Part shown: positions 1 through 7,839 of the stretch, piece after piece | Layout: each line of letters opens with the position of its first letter | Numbering within the stretch: position 1 is the first letter of the stretch | Assembly: GCA_019634245.1 (NCBI GenBank) | Contig: JAHQVR010000101.1 | Span: 1 to 12,207, forward strand | Direction of reading: 5' to 3' | Length of the DNA: 12,207 nucleotides | DNA from: Gammaproteobacteria bacterium | GTDB lineage: Bacteria > Pseudomonadota > Gammaproteobacteria > Granulosicoccales > Granulosicoccaceae | The notes under the pieces: generated by a model | The model's database searches: none | Told to the model about the DNA's origin: nothing | Seen by the model: the letters and a program-made list of their open reading frames with translations, nothing else | Made by a program: the position numbers and the translations under genes

Positions 1-156
1 ACCGCTTGTAAGAATGTAGCAGCCTACCATTCCCCTGAAAATCACTACGCGTGACCGTTAGCATTCAGTACTTTTCAGCTGCTCGAATTCACATGTGAAC
101 AGTCACTTTCTGACAGATCGAGTACTGTCTTTTACCACTAATCCAATACCAGAATA
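1..156. other. Downstream flank of aapP, no gene seen
   Basis: No convincing reading frame is visible between the window edge and the aapP stop codon. It holds a perfect 12-bp palindrome, TTCACATGTGAA, at 88-99, and a short 5-bp inverted repeat (GACAG at 112-116 against CTGTC at 125-129). Neither is followed by a T-run on the minus strand, so I do not call a terminator. The palindrome could belong to the control region of a gene beyond the left edge, but that is speculation. Confidence 0.4.
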
Positions 157-915
157 CTAGTGCTGCAATATTTGACTTAAAAATAATTGAGTACGTTCAT
201 TCTGGGGTGAATCGAAGAAGTTAATTGGATCATTCTCCTCAACGATTTCTCCTTCATCCATAAATATCACTCGATCAGCCACACGCCGGGCAAAACCCAT
301 CTCATGCGTGACGCAAATCATCGTCATGCCTTCTTCAGCCAATGACACCATAACGTCGAGTACTTCTGAAATCATCTCAGGGTCAAGTGCCGATGTCGGT
401 TCATCAAACAGCATGATCTCAGGGTTCATACACAATGATCGCGCAATTGCCACTCGCTGCTGCTGACCCCCAGAAAGCTCGCCGGGGTATTTTTGAGCTT
501 GCTCTGGGATACGCACTTTTTCGAGAAACTCCAACGCAATGCGCTCTGCTTCCTTACGGGATTTTTTACGCACCAACGTTTGCGCCAACGTACAGTTCTC
601 CATCACTGTCATATGTGGAAAGAGATTGAATTGTTGGAACACCATTCCCACCTCTCGCCGAATCTCATCAATGTTGGACACATCGTCGTTCAATTCGGTA
701 CCGAGCACATTAATCGTGCCTCGCTGATGGTCTTCCAATTTACAAATGCATCGAATCAAGGTTGATTTACCGGAACCCGATGGACCACATATAACTACTT
801 TCTCTCCGTCTGAAACGGACAGATTTATATCCTTAAGTACATGAAAACGATCGAACCACTTGTTCACACCTTCCATCGTGACCGCTGGAATTTGTGTACC
901 GATTAGATTAGACAT
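157..915 (-). CDS. aapP: AapP-type polar amino acid ABC transporter ATPase
   Basis: The ATP-hydrolysing subunit of a polar amino acid importer (PAAT family, close to AapP, BztD and GlnQ), acting on the cytoplasmic face of the inner membrane. The 252 residues contain every ABC ATPase element in order: Walker [10 protein letters not shown] at 44-52, Q-loop in the run [10 protein letters not shown] at 94-103, signature LSGGQQQR at 147-154, Walker B ending in DEPTSALDP at 171-179, and the switch histidine in VTHEM at 204. Length and the [14 protein letters not shown] opening are typical of AapP. The start is the ATG at 913-915; its Shine-Dalgarno is weak (only GAG about 9 bases upstream). A later Met at residue 14 has no better site and would still keep the domain intact. 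It is the last gene of the aap operon, 85 bases after aapM. Subunit identity is firm; the transported compound is not shown by this gene. Confidence 0.93.
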   Translation of the reverse strand: MSNLIGTQIPAVTMEGVNKWFDRFHVLKDINLSVSDGEKVVICGPSGSGKSTLIRCICKLEDHQRGTINVLGTELNDDVSNIDEIRREVGMVFQQFNLFPHMTVMENCTLAQTLVRKKSRKEAERIALEFLEKVRIPEQAQKYPGELSGGQQQRVAIARSLCMNPEIMLFDEPTSALDPEMISEVLDVMVSLAEEGMTMICVTHEMGFARRVADRVIFMDEGEIVEENDPINFFDSPQNERTQLFLSQILQH

Positions 916-1000
916 GGAATAGTCTCAGTGTCATATTTAGATATTCTCTGTAATTAATCGCCATTCTTTCCATTGGAGTTACTTCACATTGGCCTTACAT

Positions 1001-2086
1001 TCATACATTGCCAACTCTCAGCTTCCTTTCTAGATAGGCTCCGTATCGTGACAGAGAGAACACAAAGATAAAGTAAATCATGCCAATGAACACATACACC
1101 TCTATGTAGTGGACTGTCCACTTACCGGTTCCATAGGCCGCAGCACCGGAGGCTAATATTTCAAAGAAACCAACGATGGTGACAATCGATGTTTCTTTGA
1201 ACGTAATAACAAACTGATTGACGATGGAAGGTAGCGAATTGCGAAACGCTTGTGGCAGCTGGATTCTGGTCACTCGTTGCCAATAGCTCAGTCCCAAAGT
1301 CAGACCTGCTTCATCCTGACCACTGGGTATGGCCTGCAAACCAGCTCGGATGTTTTCAGCCTGATAACAAGCAAAGAAGATGGCGAAACCAGCGATCACT
1401 CGATACAACTTATCGCCTTGCAGCCATCCCGGTAGTACAAATGGTGTTATCACTGCAGCAGTAAACAATATCGTGAGCAAGGGCAAGGATCGGAAGAAAT
1501 CTATAAACAATCCAACCAACTTAGCGATTACCGGCAACTTGGATCGCCGCCCCAATGCCAACACAATCGAAAGCGGCATACCAATTAACGATACGGCCGC
1601 AAAAATAAAGATCGTCAAAGCCAACCCACCCCAACGTTCCGGCGTGATGACACTCAGACCAAACACTCCGCCGTGCATCAATATATAGAAGGTGCCAAAC
1701 CCAAGGATCCATAGAGTGCTCAACCGCATCGCACTCCAAAACCAGGAAAAGCAAGAAGCCACAATCGTAACGACCATTACCACACAGGCCAGCGCAGAAC
1801 GCCAATGCTCCTCAAACGGAAAGAGTCCAAAAAAGATGATGCGATGACGTGCATCGATAACAGACCAGCAGGCCCCATCTGTGTCACGGCACAACGGTTC
1901 ATCCTCGGTCGTCCAAATACTGGATAAAAACGCCCAATCTATGATGCTGTAAATTAAGTACAGAAAAAATGCCCCACACAGAACGGTCACCAAAGCATCC
2001 AATGGGCTGCCGAACAGATTCTTCTGAACTCTGGCACCAAACGACGGTAATGGCGGTGGGGACGGATGTGTCGTGGCTATCGACAT
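1001..2086 (-). CDS. aapM: AapM-type polar amino acid ABC permease
   Basis: Inner-membrane permease of the same importer, 361 residues, expected to pair with AapQ as the translocation channel. It has a proline-rich cytoplasmic N-terminus, a hydrophobic segment around 31-50, and a periplasmic stretch around 55-95 with cysteines at 66 and 73 and a FGLFPFEEHWR run. That layout is characteristic of AapM/BztC rather than of shorter GlnP-type permeases. More membrane segments follow near 98-115, 124-138, 153-177, 199-219 and 228-241, and a final one near 326-346. The EAA loop that docks on the ATPase is at about 259-283 (DEAGLTLGLSYWQRVTRIQLP). It starts four bases after the aapQ stop; a GAGGTG about 13 bases upstream, inside the end of aapQ, probably serves it, suggesting translational coupling. 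Confidence 0.92.
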   Translation of the reverse strand: MSIATTHPSPPPLPSFGARVQKNLFGSPLDALVTVLCGAFFLYLIYSIIDWAFLSSIWTTEDEPLCRDTDGACWSVIDARHRIIFFGLFPFEEHWRSALACVVMVVTIVASCFSWFWSAMRLSTLWILGFGTFYILMHGGVFGLSVITPERWGGLALTIFIFAAVSLIGMPLSIVLALGRRSKLPVIAKLVGLFIDFFRSLPLLTILFTAAVITPFVLPGWLQGDKLYRVIAGFAIFFACYQAENIRAGLQAIPSGQDEAGLTLGLSYWQRVTRIQLPQAFRNSLPSIVNQFVITFKETSIVTIVGFFEILASGAAAYGTGKWTVHYIEVYVFIGMIYFIFVFSLSRYGAYLERKLRVGNV

Positions 2087-2090
2087 GAGA

Positions 2091-3248
2091 TCAGCTTTTC
2101 ACCTCATATCCTTTGATAGCGATTTTCTGGTTAATGGTATTCATCACATAGGCAATACTGAGATTTATCAATAGGAATCCGCCCATCAAAATGGCTAACA
2201 GCTCTAGTGTTTGTCCACTTTGATTGATCGATGTCGAGATGATCATGAAAAAGTCGGAAAAGCCGACAACCAAACCGATAGTGGTGGCTTTCATCAATTG
2301 CACATATTGGTTGGTCAACGATGGCAGTACCGCTCGGACGGCCAATGGAAGGCGAATTCGAGAAAAGATATGAAAATTCTTTAGTCCATTGACAAACCCC
2401 GCTTCAATCTGCCCTCTGGGTACTGACATCAAGCCCGCCCGCACTACTTCTCCAATATAAGCGCCGCCGTAGAGCGCTATCGCAATGACGAGTGCAGACA
2501 ATTCAGGAGGCATTCGCATCCCCCCTTTGAAATTCAGCCCCTTGAGAGCAGGCAAATTCAACAAAGGTGTATCAGGAGTGCGAGCCAAATACCCTATAAA
2601 GAACAGCACAATCGGTAACAGCAACCATGCCCAGCGTTTGATGGAGTGATAGCCGCTGGAGGCATCCATGGATTTGCGCAAATAAGCTAAGCCAATTATC
2701 CATATCACAACAATTACCAGCATAAGCGCCACAGACCACATGCTGATGTTGAGGACCGGAAAGTACACGCCTCTACCTGTTAGGAACAGAGCATCTCCCA
2801 CCGATATAGCTTGCCGTGGTTTTGGCAAGTGAGCCACTATGGAATACCAAAAAACCGCCTGAAGTATCAACGGTACATTACGAAATATTTCCACGTAGAC
2901 CGTGCCGAGCATTGAGAATAAATAGTTTTTGGATGTACGAATCAACCCAATGATAATCCCGATAATTGTGGCGAAAAAAATTCCTAGAAAACCCAGTAGT
3001 AGAGTATTCAATATGCCGATAAGCATGGTTTTACTATATGCATCGCTAATCGAATACGGCAGCACGGAAAAGGAAAAATCCCAGCCCGTGGACCGAGACA
3101 AAAAGCCGAATCCTGTCGTCAAGCTCTGGGCTTGCAAGGAGGCCCGAGCGTTCATCACCATAACGACGAGCAGGGCTACGACGGCAGATAAAACGAACGC
3201 TTGATAAACAGCTTCGCGGAACTTACGGTTTCGGAGAAGTGTACCCAT
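2091..3248 (-). CDS. aapQ: AapQ-type polar amino acid ABC permease
   Basis: First permease of the importer, 385 residues, in the size range of AapQ/BztB and longer than simple HisM/GlnP permeases. Hydrophobic segments lie near 16-33, 76-104, 113-138, 170-189, 207-222 and 249-266, with more in the C-terminal third near 324-340 and 348-368. The EAA loop is at about 282-305 (EAGFVNGLKNFHIFSRIRLPLA), preceded by the usual GEVVRAGL motif at 266-273. The start ATG directly follows an in-frame TGA, so the gene cannot begin further upstream. No Shine-Dalgarno is visible in the 22 bases before the ATG, which is unusual beside its neighbours. It is separated from aapJ by 121 bases holding strong inverted repeats, and is tightly linked to aapM. 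Confidence 0.92.
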   Translation of the reverse strand: MGTLLRNRKFREAVYQAFVLSAVVALLVVMVMNARASLQAQSLTTGFGFLSRSTGWDFSFSVLPYSISDAYSKTMLIGILNTLLLGFLGIFFATIIGIIIGLIRTSKNYLFSMLGTVYVEIFRNVPLILQAVFWYSIVAHLPKPRQAISVGDALFLTGRGVYFPVLNISMWSVALMLVIVVIWIIGLAYLRKSMDASSGYHSIKRWAWLLLPIVLFFIGYLARTPDTPLLNLPALKGLNFKGGMRMPPELSALVIAIALYGGAYIGEVVRAGLMSVPRGQIEAGFVNGLKNFHIFSRIRLPLAVRAVLPSLTNQYVQLMKATTIGLVVGFSDFFMIISTSINQSGQTLELLAILMGGFLLINLSIAYVMNTINQKIAIKGYEVKS

Positions 3249-3273
3249 TCAAACTTGGTAGCGGAGAAAGAGT

Positions 3274-3312
3274 GCTTGCGTGCTGATCGATCATTGCGAC
3301 CAGCACGCAAGC
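3274..3312 (-). promoter_or_regulatory. Perfect 12-bp stem-loop between aapJ and aapQ
   Basis: Arms GCTTGCGTGCTG (3274-3285) and CAGCACGCAAGC (3301-3312) are perfect inverted complements around a 15-base loop. In the minus-strand mRNA this is a GC-rich hairpin just after the aapJ coding region. It is followed by a pyrimidine-rich but interrupted U stretch, so it looks like a partial terminator or a 3'-end stabiliser rather than a full terminator. In binding-protein-dependent importers such elements are known to let the binding protein be made in excess over the membrane subunits; that role here is inferred. Confidence 0.75.
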
Positions 3313-3325
3313 CTTGGAAGAGTAA

Positions 3326-3387
3326 TCGCGATTAGATGATCGCGACAACGTTGTAGCCGGAACCGACGATCAATCGAGGATCATCGG
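3326..3387 (-). promoter_or_regulatory. Two further inverted repeats at the 3' end of aapJ
   Basis: Two additional stems lie upstream (in mRNA order) of the 12-bp hairpin. One is TCGCGAT (3326-3332) with ATCGCGA (3339-3345), a perfect 7-bp stem with a 6-base loop. The other is CCGACGATC (3363-3371) with GATCATCGG (3379-3387), a 9-bp stem with one G-U pair in the mRNA, folding across the aapJ stop codon at 3370-3372. With the hairpin at 3274-3312 this gives three stems in about 115 bases. Confidence 0.5.
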
Positions 3388-4416
3388 AACGATTACACCA
3401 CCGTCACTCCATAGAGCATTGAGCCCACGGTCCAGCTTGTATACAGACTCGTCACCAATATTTCGGGAGAAAATCTCAGCAGAGTTACCCACCTGTTTGA
3501 TGACGTTGTATGCCCAATCATCCGGTAGGCCTAAGCGGTCGCCAATGCCGGGGCTGACACCCAACAGCTTCTCAACCGTGCTATCGGCAGGGTTGGCTTT
3601 GTGCTCATCGACATTCGCTGAACTAATACCGTTTGCTTCTGCAATCCAGGTAGCGGCAAACATCCAGTTAACAATGTCAACCCAATTGTCATCACCCTGG
3701 CGCATAGCCGCGGACTCAGGCTCTAACGCAAGCGCTACATCCATCATCACGTGGTCATCCGGATTCTCAGCACTTTGGCGAGTTACCGCAAGGTTCGGCC
3801 CCCAACCCACTAAGCTGTCACAACGACCAGCAAAATAGGCTTCACGAGTTTCCTCACTTTTCTCAAACGTGATCATCTCTATTTCAATGCCGCGGCTTTT
3901 GAAAAAGTTAGCAGCCAAGCGCTCAGTTGAAGTTCCAGCATTGGCACACAGAGAACCTCCTTCCAAAGTTTCTGGCGCCGTACTGCCGAGCTCTTTAGGC
4001 ATCATGACGTTAGTGGCACCAACAAAGTATGGAACTGAAAACTGGATACCTAACTCGGTATCACGCCCCATGGTCCATCCGGTGGCTTTTATGATGACAT
4101 CAACATCACCAGATTGTAGCGAGGGAAACCGTTGCGCCCAGCTAATCGGCACGACTTTCAATGCCTCATCGCTGCCAAATAGGGCCACACTCAGTGCCCG
4201 ACAATAATCAATGTCATACCCACTCCATTTATTATCGTCAGTAACTTGTACAAATGGCGGGAAGCTACCGTTGTGACCAGAGCACAACAAACTCCCACGA
4301 TCTTGCACCGCTTTCAACGTATCACCATTCGCTGCCGATACTGGTGAAGACATCACCGTTAACGCAAGTAATGGCGCAGCAGAAGTTAATATCGCTTTTC
4401 TAATTCTATTTTTCAT
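3370..4416 (-). CDS. aapJ: AapJ-type periplasmic substrate-binding protein
   Basis: Periplasmic binding protein of the importer, 348 residues, matching the length of AapJ/BztA (about 340). A Sec signal peptide is plain: basic MKNRIRK, a hydrophobic core at about 8-25 and an ASA-like cleavage site near residue 28-29. The mature protein carries SBP family 3 landmarks: SGYDIDYCRALSVALFG at 65-81, RFPSLQSGDVDVI at 96-108, and the AapJ-like EPESAAMRQGDDNW at 232-245. It ends with the usual LNALWSDGG tail. At 109-114 it reads IKATGW where AapJ proteins, as I remember them, read SRNTTW. This is near the ligand site and may mean a different substrate. The start ATG has GGAGG ten bases upstream and a promoter candidate further up. 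As first gene of the operon it sits next to a catabolic operon, suggesting it imports that pathway's substrate. Confidence 0.9.
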   Translation of the reverse strand: MKNRIRKAILTSAAPLLALTVMSSPVSAANGDTLKAVQDRGSLLCSGHNGSFPPFVQVTDDNKWSGYDIDYCRALSVALFGSDEALKVVPISWAQRFPSLQSGDVDVIIKATGWTMGRDTELGIQFSVPYFVGATNVMMPKELGSTAPETLEGGSLCANAGTSTERLAANFFKSRGIEIEMITFEKSEETREAYFAGRCDSLVGWGPNLAVTRQSAENPDDHVMMDVALALEPESAAMRQGDDNWVDIVNWMFAATWIAEANGISSANVDEHKANPADSTVEKLLGVSPGIGDRLGLPDDWAYNVIKQVGNSAEIFSRNIGDESVYKLDRGLNALWSDGGVIVPMILD

Positions 4417-4464
4417 AGGACAGCAGCCTCCAAGGTTGAGGATTTATTGAGTAATTCCCCGTCA

Positions 4465-4493
4465 TTGATACCGGTTATTCCTCCGTAAGTCAA
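4465..4493 (-). promoter_or_regulatory. Candidate sigma70-type promoter of the aap operon
   Basis: Read on the minus strand, a -35 element TTGACT (4488-4493) and a -10 element TATCAA (4465-4470) are separated by exactly 17 bases. Five of six and four of six positions match the consensus. The expected start of transcription is near 4458, giving a leader of about 42 bases before the aapJ ATG with its GGAGG. No competing pair of this quality was seen in the 278-base gap. Confidence 0.45.
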
Positions 4494-4694
4494 ACCCAAA
4501 TGGAGCGCAAAGAGCGCATATGACATAACCTAGGCGTTCTCGATCAAAACTGAGGCGATAAATAGTCCACATGCTCGTCAAAAGAGCAGCACTAAGGCAA
4601 TTAACAGTGTTAGCGTTTTATCAAGCGATCGTGTGTCCGCGAGCTACAAGATTTTCATCTGAAACTACATGACCGTTTAGTGGTTATCGGGTTT
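4494..4694. other. Gap between the catabolic operon and aapJ
   Basis: No gene is seen here. On the minus strand the stretch follows the stop codon of the MetE-like gene and leads into the aapJ promoter. It contains a direct repeat GAGCGCA at 4503-4509 and 4512-4518 just upstream of the -35 element, a possible regulator site. It also contains a short 5-bp inverted repeat (TGCTC 4572-4576, GAGCA 4584-4588). I see no convincing intrinsic terminator for the upstream operon, so read-through into aap is possible. Confidence 0.4.
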
Positions 4695-5816
4695 TCAGAG
4701 CAGTGCAACGCCGTCGGACATAGATTTTAGCTTTGCGTAGGCGATGTCTGGATCAACAGTTCCAAATCCAGCAAAAGTTCCGAATCCGCAATCCGAACCG
4801 GCAATGACTCTTTCCGCTCCTACAATGTTAATAAATTTTCGAAGACGCTCAGCGATAAGCTCAGGATGCTCCACGAAATTAGTCGTGGTATCCAAAACGC
4901 CAGGCACTAATACTTTATCCTCTGGTATCTCAGCGGCTCGGTCGCGAAACACAGTCCACTCATGAGCGTGTCGAGGGTTGGAAGTTTCGAACAGCACGTA
5001 GCGGGCCTTTGCGCTCATCAATGTAGTAAACACTTTGTCCATCTCAATGTCGCACACATGCGGTCCCTCGTAATTACCCCAACAAATATGTAGCCGTACC
5101 TTATCCTGGGGTATATTCTCCAAAGCATGATTTAGCGCTTCGATGTGCATATTCGCAACACCAATAAACTCTTCGTCAGTCAATTCTTCAAAAAGCATGT
5201 GTCTAGATAAGGCCAGATCCGGACAATCCAACTGTAAATCTAGCCCAGACGCTACAATCGTTTCGTACTCTTCTCGCATCGCGGAAGCCAGTGCCTCCAG
5301 ATAGGCCTCTCTGTTAGCGTAGTAGTCATTTTGTAAAAACAATGAAATGACACCGGGTGACGCCGCATTCATAAAACCGCGTTTAGCCCCGTGCTGCTCC
5401 ATCGCACTTTTTAGATTATTGATGTCTTTGTTCAGTTCATCCTGACCTCTGGGTTTTACGTCACCGGTACATTTAGGTCTTGAGTATTGCGGTGTTCCAC
5501 CATCATCGGCCAAGCGTTTTAAAAAACCAGGGAATCTTTTCAGATCTCCCGGGGCATTACGCTCGCTATCTCCTGAGAATCCGGTATAGCGGTCTTTAAC
5601 ATAGGTGGCGTAAGAGATTTTGGAGGTTTCACCATCTGAGACTATATCAACACCAGCTTCCACTTGCCGTTTGACGGTAGCCGCACAAGCTTGACTCATG
5701 CACTGATCAAATTTCGCTTGATCAAACGATTTCTGATGTTCCCGCGCAAAAATAAAATCAACGACCGCCTGAGACCGAGGCAATGAACCTACATGCGTAG
5801 TGAGAATTTTTGACAT
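4695..5816 (-). CDS. MetE-core-like zinc methyltransferase family protein
   Basis: A 373-residue protein of the cobalamin-independent methionine synthase superfamily. It corresponds only to the C-terminal catalytic barrel of MetE (full MetE is about 750 residues). It opens with THVGSLPR at 7-14, the conserved barrel start, followed by a DGE at 61-63. All four expected zinc ligands are visible: His243 and Cys245 in LHICWGN, Glu277 in LFETSNPRH, and Cys343 in GSDCGFGTF. A zinc-activated thiol acceptor reaction is therefore plausible. Relatives include MetE, stand-alone core-MetE enzymes and epoxyalkane:CoM transferase, so methionine synthesis is not the only option. It starts two bases after the preceding stop, with a GGGGGT ribosome site about 6 bases upstream. 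As last gene of a catabolic operon it probably removes a methyl or alkyl group from a pathway intermediate; donor and acceptor are unknown. Confidence 0.85.
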   Translation of the reverse strand: MSKILTTHVGSLPRSQAVVDFIFAREHQKSFDQAKFDQCMSQACAATVKRQVEAGVDIVSDGETSKISYATYVKDRYTGFSGDSERNAPGDLKRFPGFLKRLADDGGTPQYSRPKCTGDVKPRGQDELNKDINNLKSAMEQHGAKRGFMNAASPGVISLFLQNDYYANREAYLEALASAMREEYETIVASGLDLQLDCPDLALSRHMLFEELTDEEFIGVANMHIEALNHALENIPQDKVRLHICWGNYEGPHVCDIEMDKVFTTLMSAKARYVLFETSNPRHAHEWTVFRDRAAEIPEDKVLVPGVLDTTTNFVEHPELIAERLRKFINIVGAERVIAGSDCGFGTFAGFGTVDPDIAYAKLKSMSDGVALL

Positions 5817-5818
5817 GA

Positions 5819-6817
5819 CTACCCCCTTTGCCCTTTATCTGTTTGCATAAGTATTTGTTTCCAAATAGCGACTTCATCGTATAGAGCACATTCGCGTCTT
5901 ATTGACACTCCATCGTCACCGAAGGGCCCAAACTCCGCATGACTCAAACCCATGATATGTACGTTGGCCATAGTTGGTTTTCCAAAGGCTCCGTAGCCGC
6001 TGTGCACGCCATCCAACGACCACCGAATTGCAGCCTTAGGTGGCAACATATCAGCATCCATACCGATTTGATGGTGAATCTTGAAAGATGCATCAGGAAA
6101 CGCCGAGCGCAGACCGATCCAAAACTCAGAGACCGATGGGTGCGAAATTCCGGACACAGCACCGGCATACTCGGTCAATACTGCCCGATCGTACTCTTTG
6201 GTAATCAGAGAAAATTCTTTATCCATTAAACTCGTGAGAACGTCTGCGTATTTTTTGCCCCAAGGATTATCGTTCCCTGTGCCAACGTAATCGCCCTTAA
6301 TATCCGTGTTTGGCGTAAAAGGCTTCAAACACTGCTCTGCACCACCTTCGGTAGCGATCAGCTTGCGAGCATAGGTTTTTGGTTTCATGCCTAGTTGACG
6401 AACAATCCCGCCGTAATCTCGTATCAACCATTCATCGAATATAGTATTGTCCTTGGCTGCACAGTCCGCAATAACCCGAATTTTGAATTTCCTGCCGGTC
6501 GCTTTTCCAAAAGCACCGTCTCGACTGTGCGTACCGGTTGTGATTATTCGATGTGATGAAAGCAACTGAGTTTCGGGCGAACCCGACCATATGACGTCTT
6601 CACCAAAGAGCTCCCTGTCTGGAAACTCATGGACCGTTGCCATGGTTGCCGCTATTACGGCCTGATTTCCTTGAACCACTCCCATCGGACTTCGAACCGG
6701 TATGTCCTCGGAGTAGTAATGGTTAAGCGTCCCAATTCCTCGGTCTTCCCAAATTTCTTTTGTGATACCAATGATGTAATCGGGAAAATCTTTCCAGCGA
6801 TTGTCAAAATTTCTCAA
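5819..6817 (-). CDS. Tandem SnoaL/NTF2-like domain protein
   Basis: A 332-residue protein that appears to be two SnoaL-like (NTF2-fold) domains in a row, at about 10-145 and 185-325. The internal duplication shows at a constant offset of 175 residues: HS..GAFGK at 97-105 repeats at 272-280, and FPD at 65-67 repeats at 240-242. Single-domain SnoaL proteins are about 130-150 residues and act as polyketide cyclases, isomerases, hydratases or non-catalytic binders, so the fold does not fix the reaction. No signal peptide is seen. The start is a TTG at 6815-6817 whose last base pairs run into the lacI stop (TTGA overlap). GGAG at 6824-6827 supports this start, and translation is probably coupled to lacI. 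It lies between the regulator and the MetE-like gene, so a catabolic role on the same substrate is inferred. The exact function is unknown. Confidence 0.8.
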   Translation of the reverse strand: MRNFDNRWKDFPDYIIGITKEIWEDRGIGTLNHYYSEDIPVRSPMGVVQGNQAVIAATMATVHEFPDRELFGEDVIWSGSPETQLLSSHRIITTGTHSRDGAFGKATGRKFKIRVIADCAAKDNTIFDEWLIRDYGGIVRQLGMKPKTYARKLIATEGGAEQCLKPFTPNTDIKGDYVGTGNDNPWGKKYADVLTSLMDKEFSLITKEYDRAVLTEYAGAVSGISHPSVSEFWIGLRSAFPDASFKIHHQIGMDADMLPPKAAIRWSLDGVHSGYGAFGKPTMANVHIMGLSHAEFGPFGDDGVSIRRECALYDEVAIWKQILMQTDKGQRG

Positions 6818-7839
6818 TCTTCACTCCAGTCAGCGGGCACACGCGCCGATTCTCGAACGACTAATGGACCTTTAATCTCTACCCGTTCAGCGCTAGTTTT
6901 ACCACTATGTATGTAATTCATTATGATCTGAACCGTTTTCGCCACCATTTGATCCGAAGGCTGGCGAACAGTCGTTAAAGAAAAACTTGGCCAACTGGCA
7001 AGATCAACATCGTCATAACCAACGATCGACACATCACCGGGCACACGCAAACCATATTCAGACCGCACACACTCCATCACCGCTAATGCCATATGATCGT
7101 TACCAACAAAAACAGCATCAGGCTTGTTGGGTTTGCTAAACATTTGACGAGCAGCTTGCTGCGCTGATTCAAAATGGTAGTCCCCAACGGTCCGATCAAA
7201 TAAAGCTACGCCATGTGCTTTAAGCTCACTCATGAAGCCCAGTTCCCTGTCTCGTTGTGTGGATGCTCCTTCCCAACCAGCAATGTGAGCAATTTTTTTG
7301 TGACCACCAGCGATCAGAAACCGGGCTACTGTTTTTCCGCCATCAATGTTGTCCGAGGTCACAGCAGACAACGAGCTATCATCTTGTCGCCGGTTAAACA
7401 GCACCACCGGTACGCCTGCGTCATGACAGCGTCTAGCCAGATCTGCTGACATGGACACTGACGCCATAACGATGCCGTCCACTTGATAATCGAGCATTTC
7501 TTGTAACAGCTGATCGGCATTCTCATTGGTCATTCGGGCCATAAACACCAACACGTGATAGCCTTCTGCTTGTAATGCCAAAGACAACTTTTCTAGTGCT
7601 TCAGGATAAAACTGGTTCTCCAGATAAGCGACGACCAATCCTATAATTTTTGACTTTCCAGTAATCAAAGACCGGGCTAATACATTGGGCCTGTAGCCCA
7701 GCTCTTCTGCGACCTTTAATACCTTGTGAGTCATTGCTGGTGATGCGCTACCTCCGGGGGAAAATACCCGGCTCACAGCAGATTGACTGACGCCAGCCAA
7801 CTGAGCTACTTGCTGAGAAGTGACAACGTCTCTTGCCAT
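6814..7839 (-). CDS. LacI/GalR-family transcriptional regulator
   Basis: A complete 341-residue LacI-family regulator. The helix-turn-helix is at about 8-27 (SQQVAQLAGVSQSAVSRVFS). It is followed by YRPNVLARSL at 49-58, the hinge region whose leucine normally inserts into a central CpG of the operator. The effector domain begins near 64 (KIIGLVV) and keeps family landmarks: DGIVMAS 121-127, GNDHMALA 246-253, VSIVGYDDVDLASW 270-283 and the terminal GPLVVRESA. Such proteins usually bind a sugar, polyol or related metabolite and act as dimers. The ATG overlaps the SDR stop by one base (TAATG), so the gene is translated with the catabolic operon and is probably autoregulated. Candidate targets are the palindromes upstream of the operon (9987-9996) and near 11466-11483. 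The inducer is unknown. Confidence 0.92.
   Translation of the reverse strand: MARDVVTSQQVAQLAGVSQSAVSRVFSPGGSASPAMTHKVLKVAEELGYRPNVLARSLITGKSKIIGLVVAYLENQFYPEALEKLSLALQAEGYHVLVFMARMTNENADQLLQEMLDYQVDGIVMASVSMSADLARRCHDAGVPVVLFNRRQDDSSLSAVTSDNIDGGKTVARFLIAGGHKKIAHIAGWEGASTQRDRELGFMSELKAHGVALFDRTVGDYHFESAQQAARQMFSKPNKPDAVFVGNDHMALAVMECVRSEYGLRVPGDVSIVGYDDVDLASWPSFSLTTVRQPSDQMVAKTVQIIMNYIHSGKTSAERVEIKGPLVVRESARVPADWSED

Noticed and set aside
112..129. Terminator of the aap operon
   Set aside because: The stem is only five pairs and no T-run follows it on the minus strand.
1380..1688. 102-codon plus-strand open frame
   Set aside because: Antisense to aapM with low-complexity, non-family residues; a shadow of the real gene.
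3419..3838. 139-codon plus-strand open frame
   Set aside because: It lies wholly antisense to aapJ, has no family motifs, and the aapJ reading is unambiguous.
5842..5854. Second copy of the 18-bp operator (TTTGCATAAGTAT)
   Set aside because: Only one half matches, the symmetry is lost, and it lies inside the coding end of the SnoaL gene; probably coincidence.
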